From: Nitrincola alkalisediminis
GTDB lineage: Bacteria > Pseudomonadota > Gammaproteobacteria > Pseudomonadales > Balneatricaceae
Length of the DNA: 64,000 nt
Direction of reading: 5' to 3'
Assembly (NCBI RefSeq): GCF_009821115.1
Contig: NZ_VYTY01000011.1
Coordinates: forward strand, 61,255 to 125,254
The notes beneath the pieces are model-generated. The model was not told the origin of the DNA. It searched no databases and saw only the letters and a list, made by a program, of their open reading frames with translations. A program made the position numbers and the translations under genes. Below are positions 39,918-48,357 of this stretch, piece after piece; the stretch's first letter is position 1; the number at the start of each line of letters is the position of its first letter.

Positions 39918-41924
39918 CTAACAGGTTGAGGCGGTTAAGTGTGTGATAGCGGCGAGTCTTGCCGCTTGCTGACGTTCCTGTGTTTCTCTATCGGGTGCGG
40001 CGCATTCTGTGTTGAGACGCTTTACTACTTCTTCAACTGAGAAGGTGCCTAAATTTTCTCCATCGCGGTGTCTTAGAGTGACCTGAGCGTTTTCGGCCTC
40101 TCTAGCACCCACAATTAATAAGTAGGGGATGCGTTGCAGTGTTTGTTCACGAATTTTGTAGCTGATTTTTTCATTTCGGATGTCTGCTATTGCACGAAGA
40201 CCCGCCCCTGAAAGGATATCCGTCACTGCATTGGCGTAATCGGATTGAGCTTCTGTGATCGACATGACCACCGCTTGAACGGGAGCAAGCCACGCCGGTA
40301 ATTTACCCGCATGATGTTCAATTAAAATACCAATGAAGCGTTCTAAAGATCCAAACAGGGCGCGATGCAGCATGACTGGGCGCTGGCGTTCGCCTTGCTC
40401 ATCAACATACTCCAGACCGAATCTTTCCGGCAGGTTCATGTCGACTTGAAGTGTTCCGCATTGCCAGTCGCGTCCAATGGCATCGCGTAAAACAAATTCA
40501 AGTTTAGGGCCGTAAAAAGCACCCTCACCAGGGTTGAAAGTGTAAGACAAGCTCATTGACTCTAGAGAGGTGACAAGTGCTTCCTCTAAACGGTCCCATA
40601 CTGCATCACTGCCCATTCGGTTCTCGGGGCGGGTAGAGAGCTTTAGATGTATATTGTCAAATCCAAATTCTTTGTAGATGTCTAAGACTAATTCAACAAC
40701 ACGACGGCACTCTTCATTCATTTGTTCAGGCGTGCAGTAGATATGAGCATCGTCTTGAGTGAAGTGCCTGACGCGCAATAAGCCATGAAGCGATCCTGAT
40801 GGTTCATAGCGGTGAACCTTGCCAAACTCACCCATGCGTATGGGTAAATCACGGTAGCTTTTTAGACCGTGTTTATACAAAAGGACGCTGCCAGGGCAGT
40901 TCATGGGTTTGAGTGCTAAATGCCGTTCATCCTCGGTTTGCGTAGTAAACATATGATCACGATAGTTCTGCCAATGACCCGAGGTTTCCCAGAGGCTTCT
41001 ATCCATAAGATCGGGAGTATTGACTTCAACATAGCCACTGTTTTTTTGTCGACGACGCATATAATTGATGAGAATCTGAAGCAGAGTCCAGCCGTGTGGG
41101 TGCCAAAAAACGGAGCCAGGTGCCTCCTCTTGAAAATGGAACAATCCCAGTTGGCGTCCTAAACGGCGATGATCGCGTTTCTCTGCTTCCTCAATCCGCT
41201 TTATATAGGCGTTTAATGCTTCTTTATCGGCCCATGCAGTGCCATAAATACGCTGTAATTGTTCGTTGCTGGCATCGCCTCGCCAATAGGCCCCCGAGAG
41301 TTTAGTCAGCTGAAAGTGTTTTAGAAAACGCGTGTTGGGAACATGAGGGCCGCGGCACATATCCACGTATTCTTGATGAAAGTAGAGGCCCAGTGATGTC
41401 TCATCGGGCATATCGTCGATTAAACGTAATTTATAGCGCTCATTACGTTCACTAAAAAGACGGATGACGTCATCTCGTGGCGTCATTTTCTTGATAACTT
41501 GATAGTCCTGCGCGATGAGTTTTCTCATCCGCTCCTCAATCGCTTGCAAGTCATTTGGCGTAAAAGGACGGTCGTATGCAATATCGTAATAAAAACCATC
41601 TTCGATCACAGGTCCTATGACCATTTCGGCATCAGGATAGAGTTGTTTGACGGCGTGCCCTACCAAATGGGCGCATGAGTGCCGAATGATCTCTAGTGCG
41701 TTTGGGTCTTTGGCGGTAATAATTTGGACGCTGGCATCGCTTGTAATCGGGTCAGATAGGTCCGCTAACCGATCGTTTACACGACCCGCGATGGCGCTTT
41801 TTGCCAGACCGGGTCCAATTCTTTGTGCGATTTCTAGCAGTGTAGTGGGTGAGGGTAAGTGGATCTCATCCTTGTTTGGCAAGGTGATAGTAAGAACATC
41901 GGTCGTTTGGTTTAGATCATTCAT
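39918..41924 (-). CDS. thrS2: Threonyl-tRNA synthetase paralogue (ThrS2)
   Basis: A complete 668-aa threonyl-tRNA synthetase: TGS domain, editing domain ([14 protein letters not shown] and MCRGPHV) and class II catalytic core ([14 protein letters not shown]) with anticodon-binding tail. The zinc ligands expected in ThrRS (Cys of MNCPG, His of DDAHI and His of LHRALFGS) are visible. Motif NCPGHV reads NCPGSV. It is not followed by infC-rpmI-rplT, the usual context of housekeeping thrS, so I take it for the paralogue that accompanies zinc starvation. It begins 33 bases after a Zur-like palindrome. Confidence 0.9.
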   Translation of the reverse strand: MNDLNQTTDVLTITLPNKDEIHLPSPTTLLEIAQRIGPGLAKSAIAGRVNDRLADLSDPITSDASVQIITAKDPNALEIIRHSCAHLVGHAVKQLYPDAEMVIGPVIEDGFYYDIAYDRPFTPNDLQAIEERMRKLIAQDYQVIKKMTPRDDVIRLFSERNERYKLRLIDDMPDETSLGLYFHQEYVDMCRGPHVPNTRFLKHFQLTKLSGAYWRGDASNEQLQRIYGTAWADKEALNAYIKRIEEAEKRDHRRLGRQLGLFHFQEEAPGSVFWHPHGWTLLQILINYMRRRQKNSGYVEVNTPDLMDRSLWETSGHWQNYRDHMFTTQTEDERHLALKPMNCPGSVLLYKHGLKSYRDLPIRMGEFGKVHRYEPSGSLHGLLRVRHFTQDDAHIYCTPEQMNEECRRVVELVLDIYKEFGFDNIHLKLSTRPENRMGSDAVWDRLEEALVTSLESMSLSYTFNPGEGAFYGPKLEFVLRDAIGRDWQCGTLQVDMNLPERFGLEYVDEQGERQRPVMLHRALFGSLERFIGILIEHHAGKLPAWLAPVQAVVMSITEAQSDYANAVTDILSGAGLRAIADIRNEKISYKIREQTLQRIPYLLIVGAREAENAQVTLRHRDGENLGTFSVEEVVKRLNTECAAPDRETQERQQAARLAAITHLTASTC

Positions 41925-41956
41925 GGTTAACTCAGAAGGCCAAAAGCAGATTTGTT

Positions 41957-41971
41957 TGTTATACTATAACA
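41957..41971. promoter_or_regulatory. Zur-box palindrome upstream of thrS2
   Basis: TGTTATACTATAACA is a perfect 7-1-7 palindrome. It matches the core of the gammaproteobacterial Zur box (TGTTATAnTATAACA). It lies 33 bases before the thrS2 start and on the minus strand contains TATAGT, a near-consensus -10 element, so binding would block transcription. Zur identity is inferred from the consensus and from the operon content. Confidence 0.85.
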
Positions 41972-42057
41972 TAATATTTGATGTGTGGTGGTAGGTGGGT
42001 TTTATGGAATGTCTATAAATCTGGCGATTTTTGACTTCGAAGCGGAAAACTCAGGTG

Positions 42058-42744
42058 CTATGAACTCATAGTGTACTTGAGCTCACGAACCTTTGAGATA
42101 CTCTCACCATCAAAGACGAACTCAAAGTGCCGCGTTTGAACGGCGGACTCTACAAATGAAGGAGACATGAGTCCCCAGCAAATAGACGCTTCATTTCTGA
42201 CAGAGCGGTATTGAAGTCCAGCCTCTCCTGACTTTTTAACCTGCGCACCAAAAATTCGGGACGTCGTGTAATCATCGGGTGCGTGGATTGTATCAATCGA
42301 TGTTGCATCAATAAGCTCGGCCGAAAACGTAAATTTGAGGCATCGCATATCAACAGTGTCGTAATGGAGACCTTCAACATTGCGAAAATACTTTTCTTGG
42401 TGATATCGAGTCTCTGCGATGGCTGTGGCGGTGGTATCGGCAAGATAAAGTATGCCGAATGAGCCATCGCTGAAACGAGAACCGTCAGGATTAACATGGG
42501 TAAATGGGGCTGTTGCATAATTTACCCCTGTAATACCAAAAGGTATCTCCTCTGTAGGAATAAGCGTTAGGTCGCCAAGCGCGTTAAGAATTCTAGGGTT
42601 GGTTAATGCTTGCAAGGCATAGGCCGTCTCAAAGTCCTCCGCGCTTATTACGTCATCGAACAACGTAATGGGAGGGAACTTTGAGTTAACCATTCGATAG
42701 GCTTCTTGTTTTGAAAAAGAAATGCGCGGTTGCTTGTCTACCAT
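42058..42744 (-). CDS. RES-family toxin
   Basis: A 228-aa RES-domain protein, a family that degrades NAD in toxin-antitoxin systems. The defining residues are visible: Arg and Ser in GSRFSDGSFG, Tyr in ILYLADTT, Glu in AIAETRYH and Ser in YRSVRNEA. It starts 7 bases inside the antitoxin gene and is a complete protein. It probably depletes NAD when the antitoxin is lost. No decay is visible. Confidence 0.88.
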   Translation of the reverse strand: MVDKQPRISFSKQEAYRMVNSKFPPITLFDDVISAEDFETAYALQALTNPRILNALGDLTLIPTEEIPFGITGVNYATAPFTHVNPDGSRFSDGSFGILYLADTTATAIAETRYHQEKYFRNVEGLHYDTVDMRCLKFTFSAELIDATSIDTIHAPDDYTTSRIFGAQVKKSGEAGLQYRSVRNEASICWGLMSPSFVESAVQTRHFEFVFDGESISKVRELKYTMSS

Positions 42745-43136
42745 TGCCCGCTTCTCATGCTATCGATTCGTTTAAACACCTCATACAATGCGCCAAAATT
42801 GCCTGTGCTTATAATTGATAGCGGTGTTCTGCCATTGAAGTATGGATTATGATTAACCATACCCATATAGCCATACACGTTATCAGGATTGGAGAACACC
42901 ATTCTGAGTGCCTGATGAATGTTGGCAAGATAACTAAGGCGCTCAAGCTGATCACTGCTTAAAAAGACGGTACTGGCATCTTTTTGATAGCGATGAAACG
43001 AACTTTTTGGAATGCCCAAGATGGCCTGCTTTTGAGCAGCAGAACATCCCCATTTATCAAGGATATTGTTGCCCATTTTAAACGCTGCGCCATGGTTGAT
43101 ACTTGGAGCATGTTGGGCTTCTGCTACCGTTGTCAT
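42738..43136 (-). CDS. Xre/MbcA/ParS antitoxin
   Basis: A 132-aa antitoxin upstream of RES, with an N-terminal helix-turn-helix region (QKQAILGIPKSSFHRYQKD) and a C-terminal DUF2384-type toxin-binding domain (VYGYMGMVNHNPYFNGRTPLSII, cited in part: NPYFNGRTPLSII). The two genes overlap by 7 bases. The pair is a RES/Xre type II module. Upstream lies a separated inverted repeat (CCCATAT/ATATGGG) that is a good candidate autoregulatory operator. Confidence 0.88.
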   Translation of the reverse strand: MTTVAEAQHAPSINHGAAFKMGNNILDKWGCSAAQKQAILGIPKSSFHRYQKDASTVFLSSDQLERLSYLANIHQALRMVFSNPDNVYGYMGMVNHNPYFNGRTPLSIISTGNFGALYEVFKRIDSMRSGQW

Positions 43137-43145
43137 TGCTTTGAT

Positions 43146-43184
43146 CCCATATTGAATTGTATTGTTATATTAGTCTCATATGGG
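43146..43184. promoter_or_regulatory. Inverted repeat upstream of antitoxin
   Basis: CCCATAT at 43146-43152 and ATATGGG at 43178-43184 form a 7-base inverted repeat around the likely promoter of the antitoxin gene. The role as an Xre-binding operator is inferred from position. Confidence 0.45.
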
Positions 43185-43230
43185 TCTTTTATCAAGTTGA
43201 GTGCTCTACTGCAGCCTAAAGGAGATCAAG

Positions 43231-43527
43231 GTGCGAAAGAAACCTGAAAATACTCACTGCGAGTTGTGCCAGAGAGATGCGCCACTGACATTTCATCATT
43301 TGATACCCCGCAAGGTTCATCGTCGAGCACGATTCCAAAAACATTACACTCTAGAGCAACTCCAACAGGGCGTTTGGTTGTGTTATCCCTGTCATCGAGC
43401 GGTGCATAGACGACATGATGAGATGGAGTTGGCCTTGCGGTTTAACTCGCTTGAGGCATTAAAGTCAGATCCTGACATGGCGTCTCATATAGTCTGGATC
43501 CGAAAACAAAAAGTACTGAGTTTATGA
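43231..43527 (+). CDS. HNH-endonuclease-like protein
   Basis: A 98-aa HNH protein with two zinc-type cysteine pairs: CELC at residues about 9-12 and CYPC about 50-53, and the core FHHLIPRKVHRR and CHRAVHRR. The GTG at 43231 is chosen because AAGGAG lies 7 bases upstream; the in-frame upstream ATG region has no ribosome site. It runs 4 bases into the following pseudogene start. Similar HNH proteins are of unknown biological role, not necessarily restriction enzymes. Confidence 0.75.
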   Translation: MRKKPENTHCELCQRDAPLTFHHLIPRKVHRRARFQKHYTLEQLQQGVWLCYPCHRAVHRRHDEMELALRFNSLEALKSDPDMASHIVWIRKQKVLSL

Positions 43528-43948
43528 AATCCTACTATCGCCGAGGACCCGAACACCGTTACGGTGAAATCGTTGATTTTCTGAGTATTCGCAAGTTGTA
43601 TGACTTTCGTTCTGTTGAAGTGGGCCGCTGGGTTACGCGAGCCGAAAATTCCTTGACGAGGAGGGGCGAGATTCAAGTCAGTTGTTTCAATCATCTAAAC
43701 AAGTCGATAGCGCACAAGGTACTTTATATTGGAGTTTGCCTGAAGAAATGGCAGCTAGAGCATTTGAAGCCTTCGTGCAGGATCATTCGATTTGTAATCA
43801 TTTTTTGGTGAAAGGGACGAAATCATCTGAGGAGGCTCAGTTAGGGCTCTATCCACAAGGAGACGAAAGAAGCCGAATAAACGCCGCATTTGAGGACTAT
43901 TTTTTTCATTTGGGTCATGCGCTTAGAAAACGAAGCCGTGCGAAATAA
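43524..43948 (+). pseudogene. CLCA_X-family pseudogene with internal deletion and frameshift
   Basis: The first ORF begins YYRRGPEHRYGEIVDF and reaches VEVGRWVTR near 43637, and then the frame is lost. A second frame resumes with LYWSLPEEMAARAFEAF and FLVKGTK, ending LGLYPQGD and YFFHLGHAL. Both blocks are recognisable as ends of a larger protein of the CLCA_X family. The middle, expected at over a hundred residues and including a peptidase-like HEWFHAFD block as I remember it, is absent. The lesion is near 43637-43682. It is broken unless a frameshift is used. Confidence 0.7.
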
Positions 43949-44143
43949 TGACTGGAGATAAGGGCGCTGGGCTAAACAGCTGATGTATCAGCGAATGTGA
44001 TAGACCGCGGTTATTGTCAATAATTGCCTAGCTATTGATGGTGGAGTTAAGCGGCTTAATGCTGGCTTGGATAGCTGACTAAGGCTTGTTTAACTTAATT
44101 TAAAAGCGCAAAATAAACAAAAATTTGTTGAAATAGACCTTTT

Positions 44144-45328
44144 ATGCTTAAAAAAATTACTATCAGTAACTTTTATAGCTTTGCAGAAACAACAGTAATC
44201 GATTTTGCGCTTGGCAAAAAGCCGACTCCGTCAGGGTATGATCTTCATCTTAATGGTGAGCGTTTTAATAAAGCAGTCGCTATTATTGGTGCCAACGGCT
44301 CGGGTAAAACACAGCTGTTAAAGCCGTTGGCATTCTTAAGCTGGTTTATTACTGACTCGTTTTTAGGCACTGCACCGGATGATGATATTCCCTACGCCTC
44401 GCATCGTTTGCTTGAAGATAAACCAACTTTATTGGTGCTTGAGTTTCGGTTAAATGACAAAGATTACCGCTATCAGCTTGAGCTCAATCAGGGTGAGGTA
44501 CAATTTGAGGCCATATTTGAAAAAACTAGCAATCAGTTTAGCTATTTGATAAAAAGAGAAAAAAACGCAGACGGTTACAGTGTTAAACAAAAAGGCTTTG
44601 GTTTTGCCAAACCTCAAGCAGAAAAAATTCGTAGCAATGCCTCTATCATTAGTGCCGCGCATAATTTTGACGTCATTGAAGCCAAAGAATTTGTGGACTA
44701 TTTTCAGCACATTGAAACCAATGTAGCCAGTTCCGGTCGCAGACATTTTCAGCATGGCGCCCTTATTCGTGCGGCTGAACGATTTGCTAAAACACCTGAG
44801 CTGATAGAACCAATGATAGAGGCGATGTGCCTGTTTGATCTGGGCTTAAGCCGTGTTGAAATTAAGCAATTGGTCAGCCGTGATGAAACGGGTAAAGAGG
44901 GTACTATTCATGTACCATTTGGCTTGCACCAAACATCGAGTGGCGAGAGTTTTGAACTGCCATTTTTTGAAGAATCCAGCGGTACACAATCAGCTTTTGT
45001 GTTATTGGAGCCTATTTTAAAGACGCTGCAACAGGGGGGCGTGGCGGTAATTGACGAGCTGGATAATGATTTACATCCGCATCTGGTTCCCATACTGCTA
45101 GACTGGTTCCGCTTGGAGCATACCAACCCCAAGCAAGCGCAGTTAATCTTTACTTGTCATACGCCTGAAGTGCTTAATCTATTGCAAAAGCATCAAATCT
45201 ATCTGGTAGAAAAGGTTGGGCAATTCAGCGAAGCCTGGAGGGCGGATGAGATTATTGGCCTGCGTGCCGACGATAACCTATATGCCAAGTATATGGCAGG
45301 CGCACTGGGTGCAGTGCCGGATCTATAG
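44144..45328 (+). CDS. AAA15-type ATPase, AbiLi/RloA-like
   Basis: A 394-aa ATPase of the AAA_15/AAA_21 group. Walker A is GANGSGKTQLLK at about residues 49-59, Walker B VAVIDELDNDLHP near residue 300, and a final FTCHTPEVLNLL block is typical. It pairs with the RloB-like gene 8 bases downstream. This pair matches abortive-infection AbiL and the related RloA/RloB genes. It begins at ATG 44144 with no strong ribosome site. Its role as phage defence is inferred from the pair and from the neighbourhood. Confidence 0.85.
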   Translation: MLKKITISNFYSFAETTVIDFALGKKPTPSGYDLHLNGERFNKAVAIIGANGSGKTQLLKPLAFLSWFITDSFLGTAPDDDIPYASHRLLEDKPTLLVLEFRLNDKDYRYQLELNQGEVQFEAIFEKTSNQFSYLIKREKNADGYSVKQKGFGFAKPQAEKIRSNASIISAAHNFDVIEAKEFVDYFQHIETNVASSGRRHFQHGALIRAAERFAKTPELIEPMIEAMCLFDLGLSRVEIKQLVSRDETGKEGTIHVPFGLHQTSSGESFELPFFEESSGTQSAFVLLEPILKTLQQGGVAVIDELDNDLHPHLVPILLDWFRLEHTNPKQAQLIFTCHTPEVLNLLQKHQIYLVEKVGQFSEAWRADEIIGLRADDNLYAKYMAGALGAVPDL

Positions 45329-45336
45329 GAGGAAGG

Positions 45337-45849
45337 ATGCCAAGGAAGCAACGCCACGTAAGCCTGACAACACTACTGATTGTTGGTGAAGGCAGTGATG
45401 ATAAAGCCTTTATTGATCATCTGAAGAATTTGTTTCAGCAAAGATATAGTGGCCGTAAAGTCACGGTAAAAGCCGGTGATGGTGGTTCGCCCGGCAATAT
45501 CATTACCCATGCGAGTCGCGCTTATCAGGCTGAAGCGTACAATCAGCGCTACTTAGTGCTAGATGCCGATATTCCACCAACACCTGCCGAGCAAAAAAAT
45601 GCCCAAGCAGCGGGTTACGGTATTATTTTGTGGCAACCACAGTGCTTAGAAGGGGCATTGCTGGATGTTTTGGGGGAGGGAGTGCAAGCGCATGAAAGTA
45701 GTCAAGCATTAAAGCAACGTCTACACCCACGTTTAGCTGCTCACCATACTCGGCCGGAAGCTTATGCTGTTTTATTTAGCCAGCCAGTGCTGGCAGCAAC
45801 ACAAAACTCATCTGTGGCTGAAGTTCGCGATTTGCTGCTAGGTGCTTAG
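45337..45849 (+). CDS. RloB-like TOPRIM protein, AbiLii-like
   Basis: A 170-aa RloB-like protein. The TOPRIM-type acidic residues are visible as VGEGSDDKAF near residue 18 and VLDADIPP near residue 74. GGSPGNIITHA follows the fold. It lies 8 bases after the ATPase with GGAGGA before the start. The length is somewhat short for the family (about 200 aa). A nuclease role is family knowledge rather than observed. Confidence 0.8.
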   Translation: MPRKQRHVSLTTLLIVGEGSDDKAFIDHLKNLFQQRYSGRKVTVKAGDGGSPGNIITHASRAYQAEAYNQRYLVLDADIPPTPAEQKNAQAAGYGIILWQPQCLEGALLDVLGEGVQAHESSQALKQRLHPRLAAHHTRPEAYAVLFSQPVLAATQNSSVAEVRDLLLGA

Positions 45850-45870
45850 CTTTACTTTATTGAGTATTAG

Positions 45871-45903
45871 ATGATCAATAATGATCTTGTGAAGATTGAT
45901 CAT
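45871..45903. terminator. Inverted repeat after the RloB-like gene
   Basis: ATGATCAAT and ATTGATCAT form a perfect 9-base inverted repeat with a 15-base loop, 22 bases after the gene. It could be a terminator or a protein site. No T-run follows directly. Confidence 0.35.
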
Positions 45904-46017
45904 GGCGATTTGATTTTTAAAAAATTATTGGGCCGGAAGTCAATAGTGTTTGGGGTAGTAATCTGAGAAATAAGCGACCAGTGGGCGTTCGGTGTATTGG
46001 AAACTTTATGGAAACTC

Positions 46018-46066
46018 ACAAACAAAAACAGCGAGCCGCTTGCGCTAACTCGCTGTTTTTGTTTGT
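46018..46066. terminator. Perfect 18-base inverted-repeat terminator after tRNA-Val
   Basis: ACAAACAAAAACAGCGAG and its exact complement CTCGCTGTTTTTGTTTGT flank a 13-base loop. The stem bears T-runs on both strands, so it can terminate the tRNA on the minus strand and any transcript arriving from the plus strand. Confidence 0.8.
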
Positions 46067-46071
46067 AAATT

Positions 46072-46148
46072 TGGTAGGACTAACTGGACTCGAACCAGCG
46101 ACCCCCACCATGTCAAGGTGGTGCTCTAACCAACTGAGCTATAGTCCT
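46072..46148 (-). tRNA. tRNA-Val (anticodon GAC)
   Basis: On the minus strand a complete cloverleaf is visible: acceptor AGGACTA/TAGTCCT, D-arm GCTC/GAGC, anticodon loop TTGACAT (anticodon GAC), variable loop GGGTC, T-arm with TTCGAGT, and an encoded CCA end. It is 77 bases including CCA. Its 3' end faces the accessory segment to the left. Confidence 0.95.
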
Positions 46149-46207
46149 GTTTTGTGGTGCATATTATAGAGAGCTTTGAGATCCTTGCAACTGTTTTTTA
46201 ACGATTT

Positions 46208-48229
46208 TTATAAAATATTTGTACTGTGCTTCAGTCGCTCCAGTTCATCACGGTATTTCGCTGCTTTTTCGAACTCCAGATTGCGTGCCGCTTCATACAT
46301 CTGATCTTCTAAACGACTCAACGCCTTGGCAAGATCCTTCGGCGATAGGATCGCTTCATTCACGCGATACTCGGCATTTGTTTCAGCCGCTTTTTTAGCG
46401 CCTCTCGATGACTTACGAGAGCCAGGTGCTTGGGCACCCTCCATAATGTCTGCAACAGATTTGAAAATACCTTTAGGCGTGATCCCTTGCTCAAGGTTGT
46501 GTTGAATCTGCTTATTCCGACGGCGCTCCGTTTCATCCATGGCACGCTGCATTGATCCTGTGATTCGATCCGCATATAAAATGGCGCGACCATTGATATT
46601 ACGTGCCGCTCGGCCAATCGTCTGAATCATGGATGTTTCTGAGCGTAGAAATCCTTCTTTATCGGCGTCTAAAATAGCCACGAGGGAAACCTCGGGCATA
46701 TCAATACCTTCCCTAAGTAAGTTAATGCCAACTAGCACATCAAACTCACCAATCCGTAAATCACGAATAATCTCGACACGCTCAACCGTATCAATATCCG
46801 AATGAAGGTAGCGAACTTTGACACCGTGCTCTGATAGGTAGTCTGTTAGATCTTCGGCCATCCGCTTGGTCAACACAGTGACGATGACACGTTCTTTTTT
46901 TCGGACAATTGTATCAATTTCCCCCAGAAGATCATCAACCTGAGAAGAGGCAGGGCGAACTTCAACAAGCGGGTCGATTAATCCTGTTGGGCGTACGACC
47001 TGCTCAACGACCTGTTGCGCATTCGCGGCTTCGTATTTGCTTGGCGTGGCAGAGACAAAAATCATTTGAGGGGCAATCGTTTCCCACTCCTCAAACTTCA
47101 TGGGGCGGTTGTCCAGCGCAGAGGGTAGGCGAAAACCATATTCAACCAGAGTTTCTTTGCGCGACCGATCACCCCGATACATCGCACCAATCTGCGGAAC
47201 GGTCACATGAGACTCATCAATCACCAATAACGCATTGTCGGGCAGATAATCAAACAGGGTAGGTGGGGCCATACCATGATCGCGTCCAGATAAGTAACGG
47301 GAATAGTTTTCGATACCAGAGCAGTAGCCCAGCTCAAGAATCATCTCGATATCATAGATTGTGCGTTGCTCAAGACGTTGAGCTTCAACCAGTTTGTTGT
47401 TCTCTTTAAGAAACGCCAGGCGTTCTTGTAATTCTGCTTTTATATGTTGCGTTGCCTCCACTAGCGTGTCTCTGGGTGTTACATAATGCGTTTTTGGATA
47501 AATGGTTGCACGTGGGACTTTGCGAAGGATCTCACCCGTTAAAGGGTCGAAGTACGAAAGTTGTTCGATTTCTTCATCAAACAGCTCCACACGAATAGCC
47601 TCCATCTCGGATTCTGCAGGAAAGATATCGATGACATCGCCTCGCACACGATAATTACCTCGGTGCAGTTCAATATCGTTGCGTGTGTATTGTAGCTCTG
47701 CTAAGCGTCTCAATAACGTGCGTTGGTCAATTTGATCACCACGGTCTAAATGCAACATCATCGAGAGATAGGACTTAGGATCACCTAAGCCGTAAATAGC
47801 CGATACTGTCGCGACAATAATGGCATCTTCTCGCTCAAGTAAGGCCTTGGTGGCTGAAAGGCGCATTTGTTCAATATGATCATTTATGGATGCATCTTTT
47901 TCGATAAATGTGTCGGAGGAAGGAACATAAGCCTCGGGTTGATAGTAGTCGTAGTAAGAGACAAAGTACTCAACAGAGTTGTCAGGGAAAAACTCTTTAA
48001 ACTCGCCATAAAGTTGAGCCGCCAGCGTTTTGTTATGCGCCATAATGATTGTAGGGCGCTGCACAGCTGCAATGACATTGGCAATCGTAAAGGTTTTGCC
48101 CGACCCGGTAACGCCAAGCAAAGTTTGCGCGGCTAAGCCGGATTCAATGCCGTCAACCAAGGCAGCAATGGCCGTAGGCTGATCCCCCGCGGGTTTAAAG
48201 GCTGATTGAACTCTGAAACGTTGCTTCAC
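46208..48229 (-). CDS. uvrB: Excinuclease ABC subunit B
   Basis: UvrB is the central helicase-like subunit of nucleotide-excision repair. Walker [12 protein letters not shown] is at about residues 40-48; the beta-hairpin [12 protein letters not shown] follows near residue 92; DESHV is the Walker B area; the C-terminal UVR domain [22 protein letters not shown] interacts with UvrC. At 673 aa it is full length. It is divergent from the aminotransferase. I saw no convincing LexA site in the spacer. Confidence 0.97.
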   Translation of the reverse strand: MKQRFRVQSAFKPAGDQPTAIAALVDGIESGLAAQTLLGVTGSGKTFTIANVIAAVQRPTIIMAHNKTLAAQLYGEFKEFFPDNSVEYFVSYYDYYQPEAYVPSSDTFIEKDASINDHIEQMRLSATKALLEREDAIIVATVSAIYGLGDPKSYLSMMLHLDRGDQIDQRTLLRRLAELQYTRNDIELHRGNYRVRGDVIDIFPAESEMEAIRVELFDEEIEQLSYFDPLTGEILRKVPRATIYPKTHYVTPRDTLVEATQHIKAELQERLAFLKENNKLVEAQRLEQRTIYDIEMILELGYCSGIENYSRYLSGRDHGMAPPTLFDYLPDNALLVIDESHVTVPQIGAMYRGDRSRKETLVEYGFRLPSALDNRPMKFEEWETIAPQMIFVSATPSKYEAANAQQVVEQVVRPTGLIDPLVEVRPASSQVDDLLGEIDTIVRKKERVIVTVLTKRMAEDLTDYLSEHGVKVRYLHSDIDTVERVEIIRDLRIGEFDVLVGINLLREGIDMPEVSLVAILDADKEGFLRSETSMIQTIGRAARNINGRAILYADRITGSMQRAMDETERRRNKQIQHNLEQGITPKGIFKSVADIMEGAQAPGSRKSSRGAKKAAETNAEYRVNEAILSPKDLAKALSRLEDQMYEAARNLEFEKAAKYRDELERLKHSTNIL

Positions 48230-48357
48230 AGACGACTCCTGTAAAAATTAAATGTAAATTCACCCTTATAGGGATTTAGACCGCGAGCGCAATACTGTAT
48301 GATTTGCGCTGTTTTTTGATGGATATTTGTGCCCCAGAATATAACGAGGATTTCAGC

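Noticed and set aside
48230..48357. LexA/SOS box between uvrB and the aminotransferase
   Set aside because: CTGT half-sites occur, but no CTGT-N8-ACAG palindrome was found.
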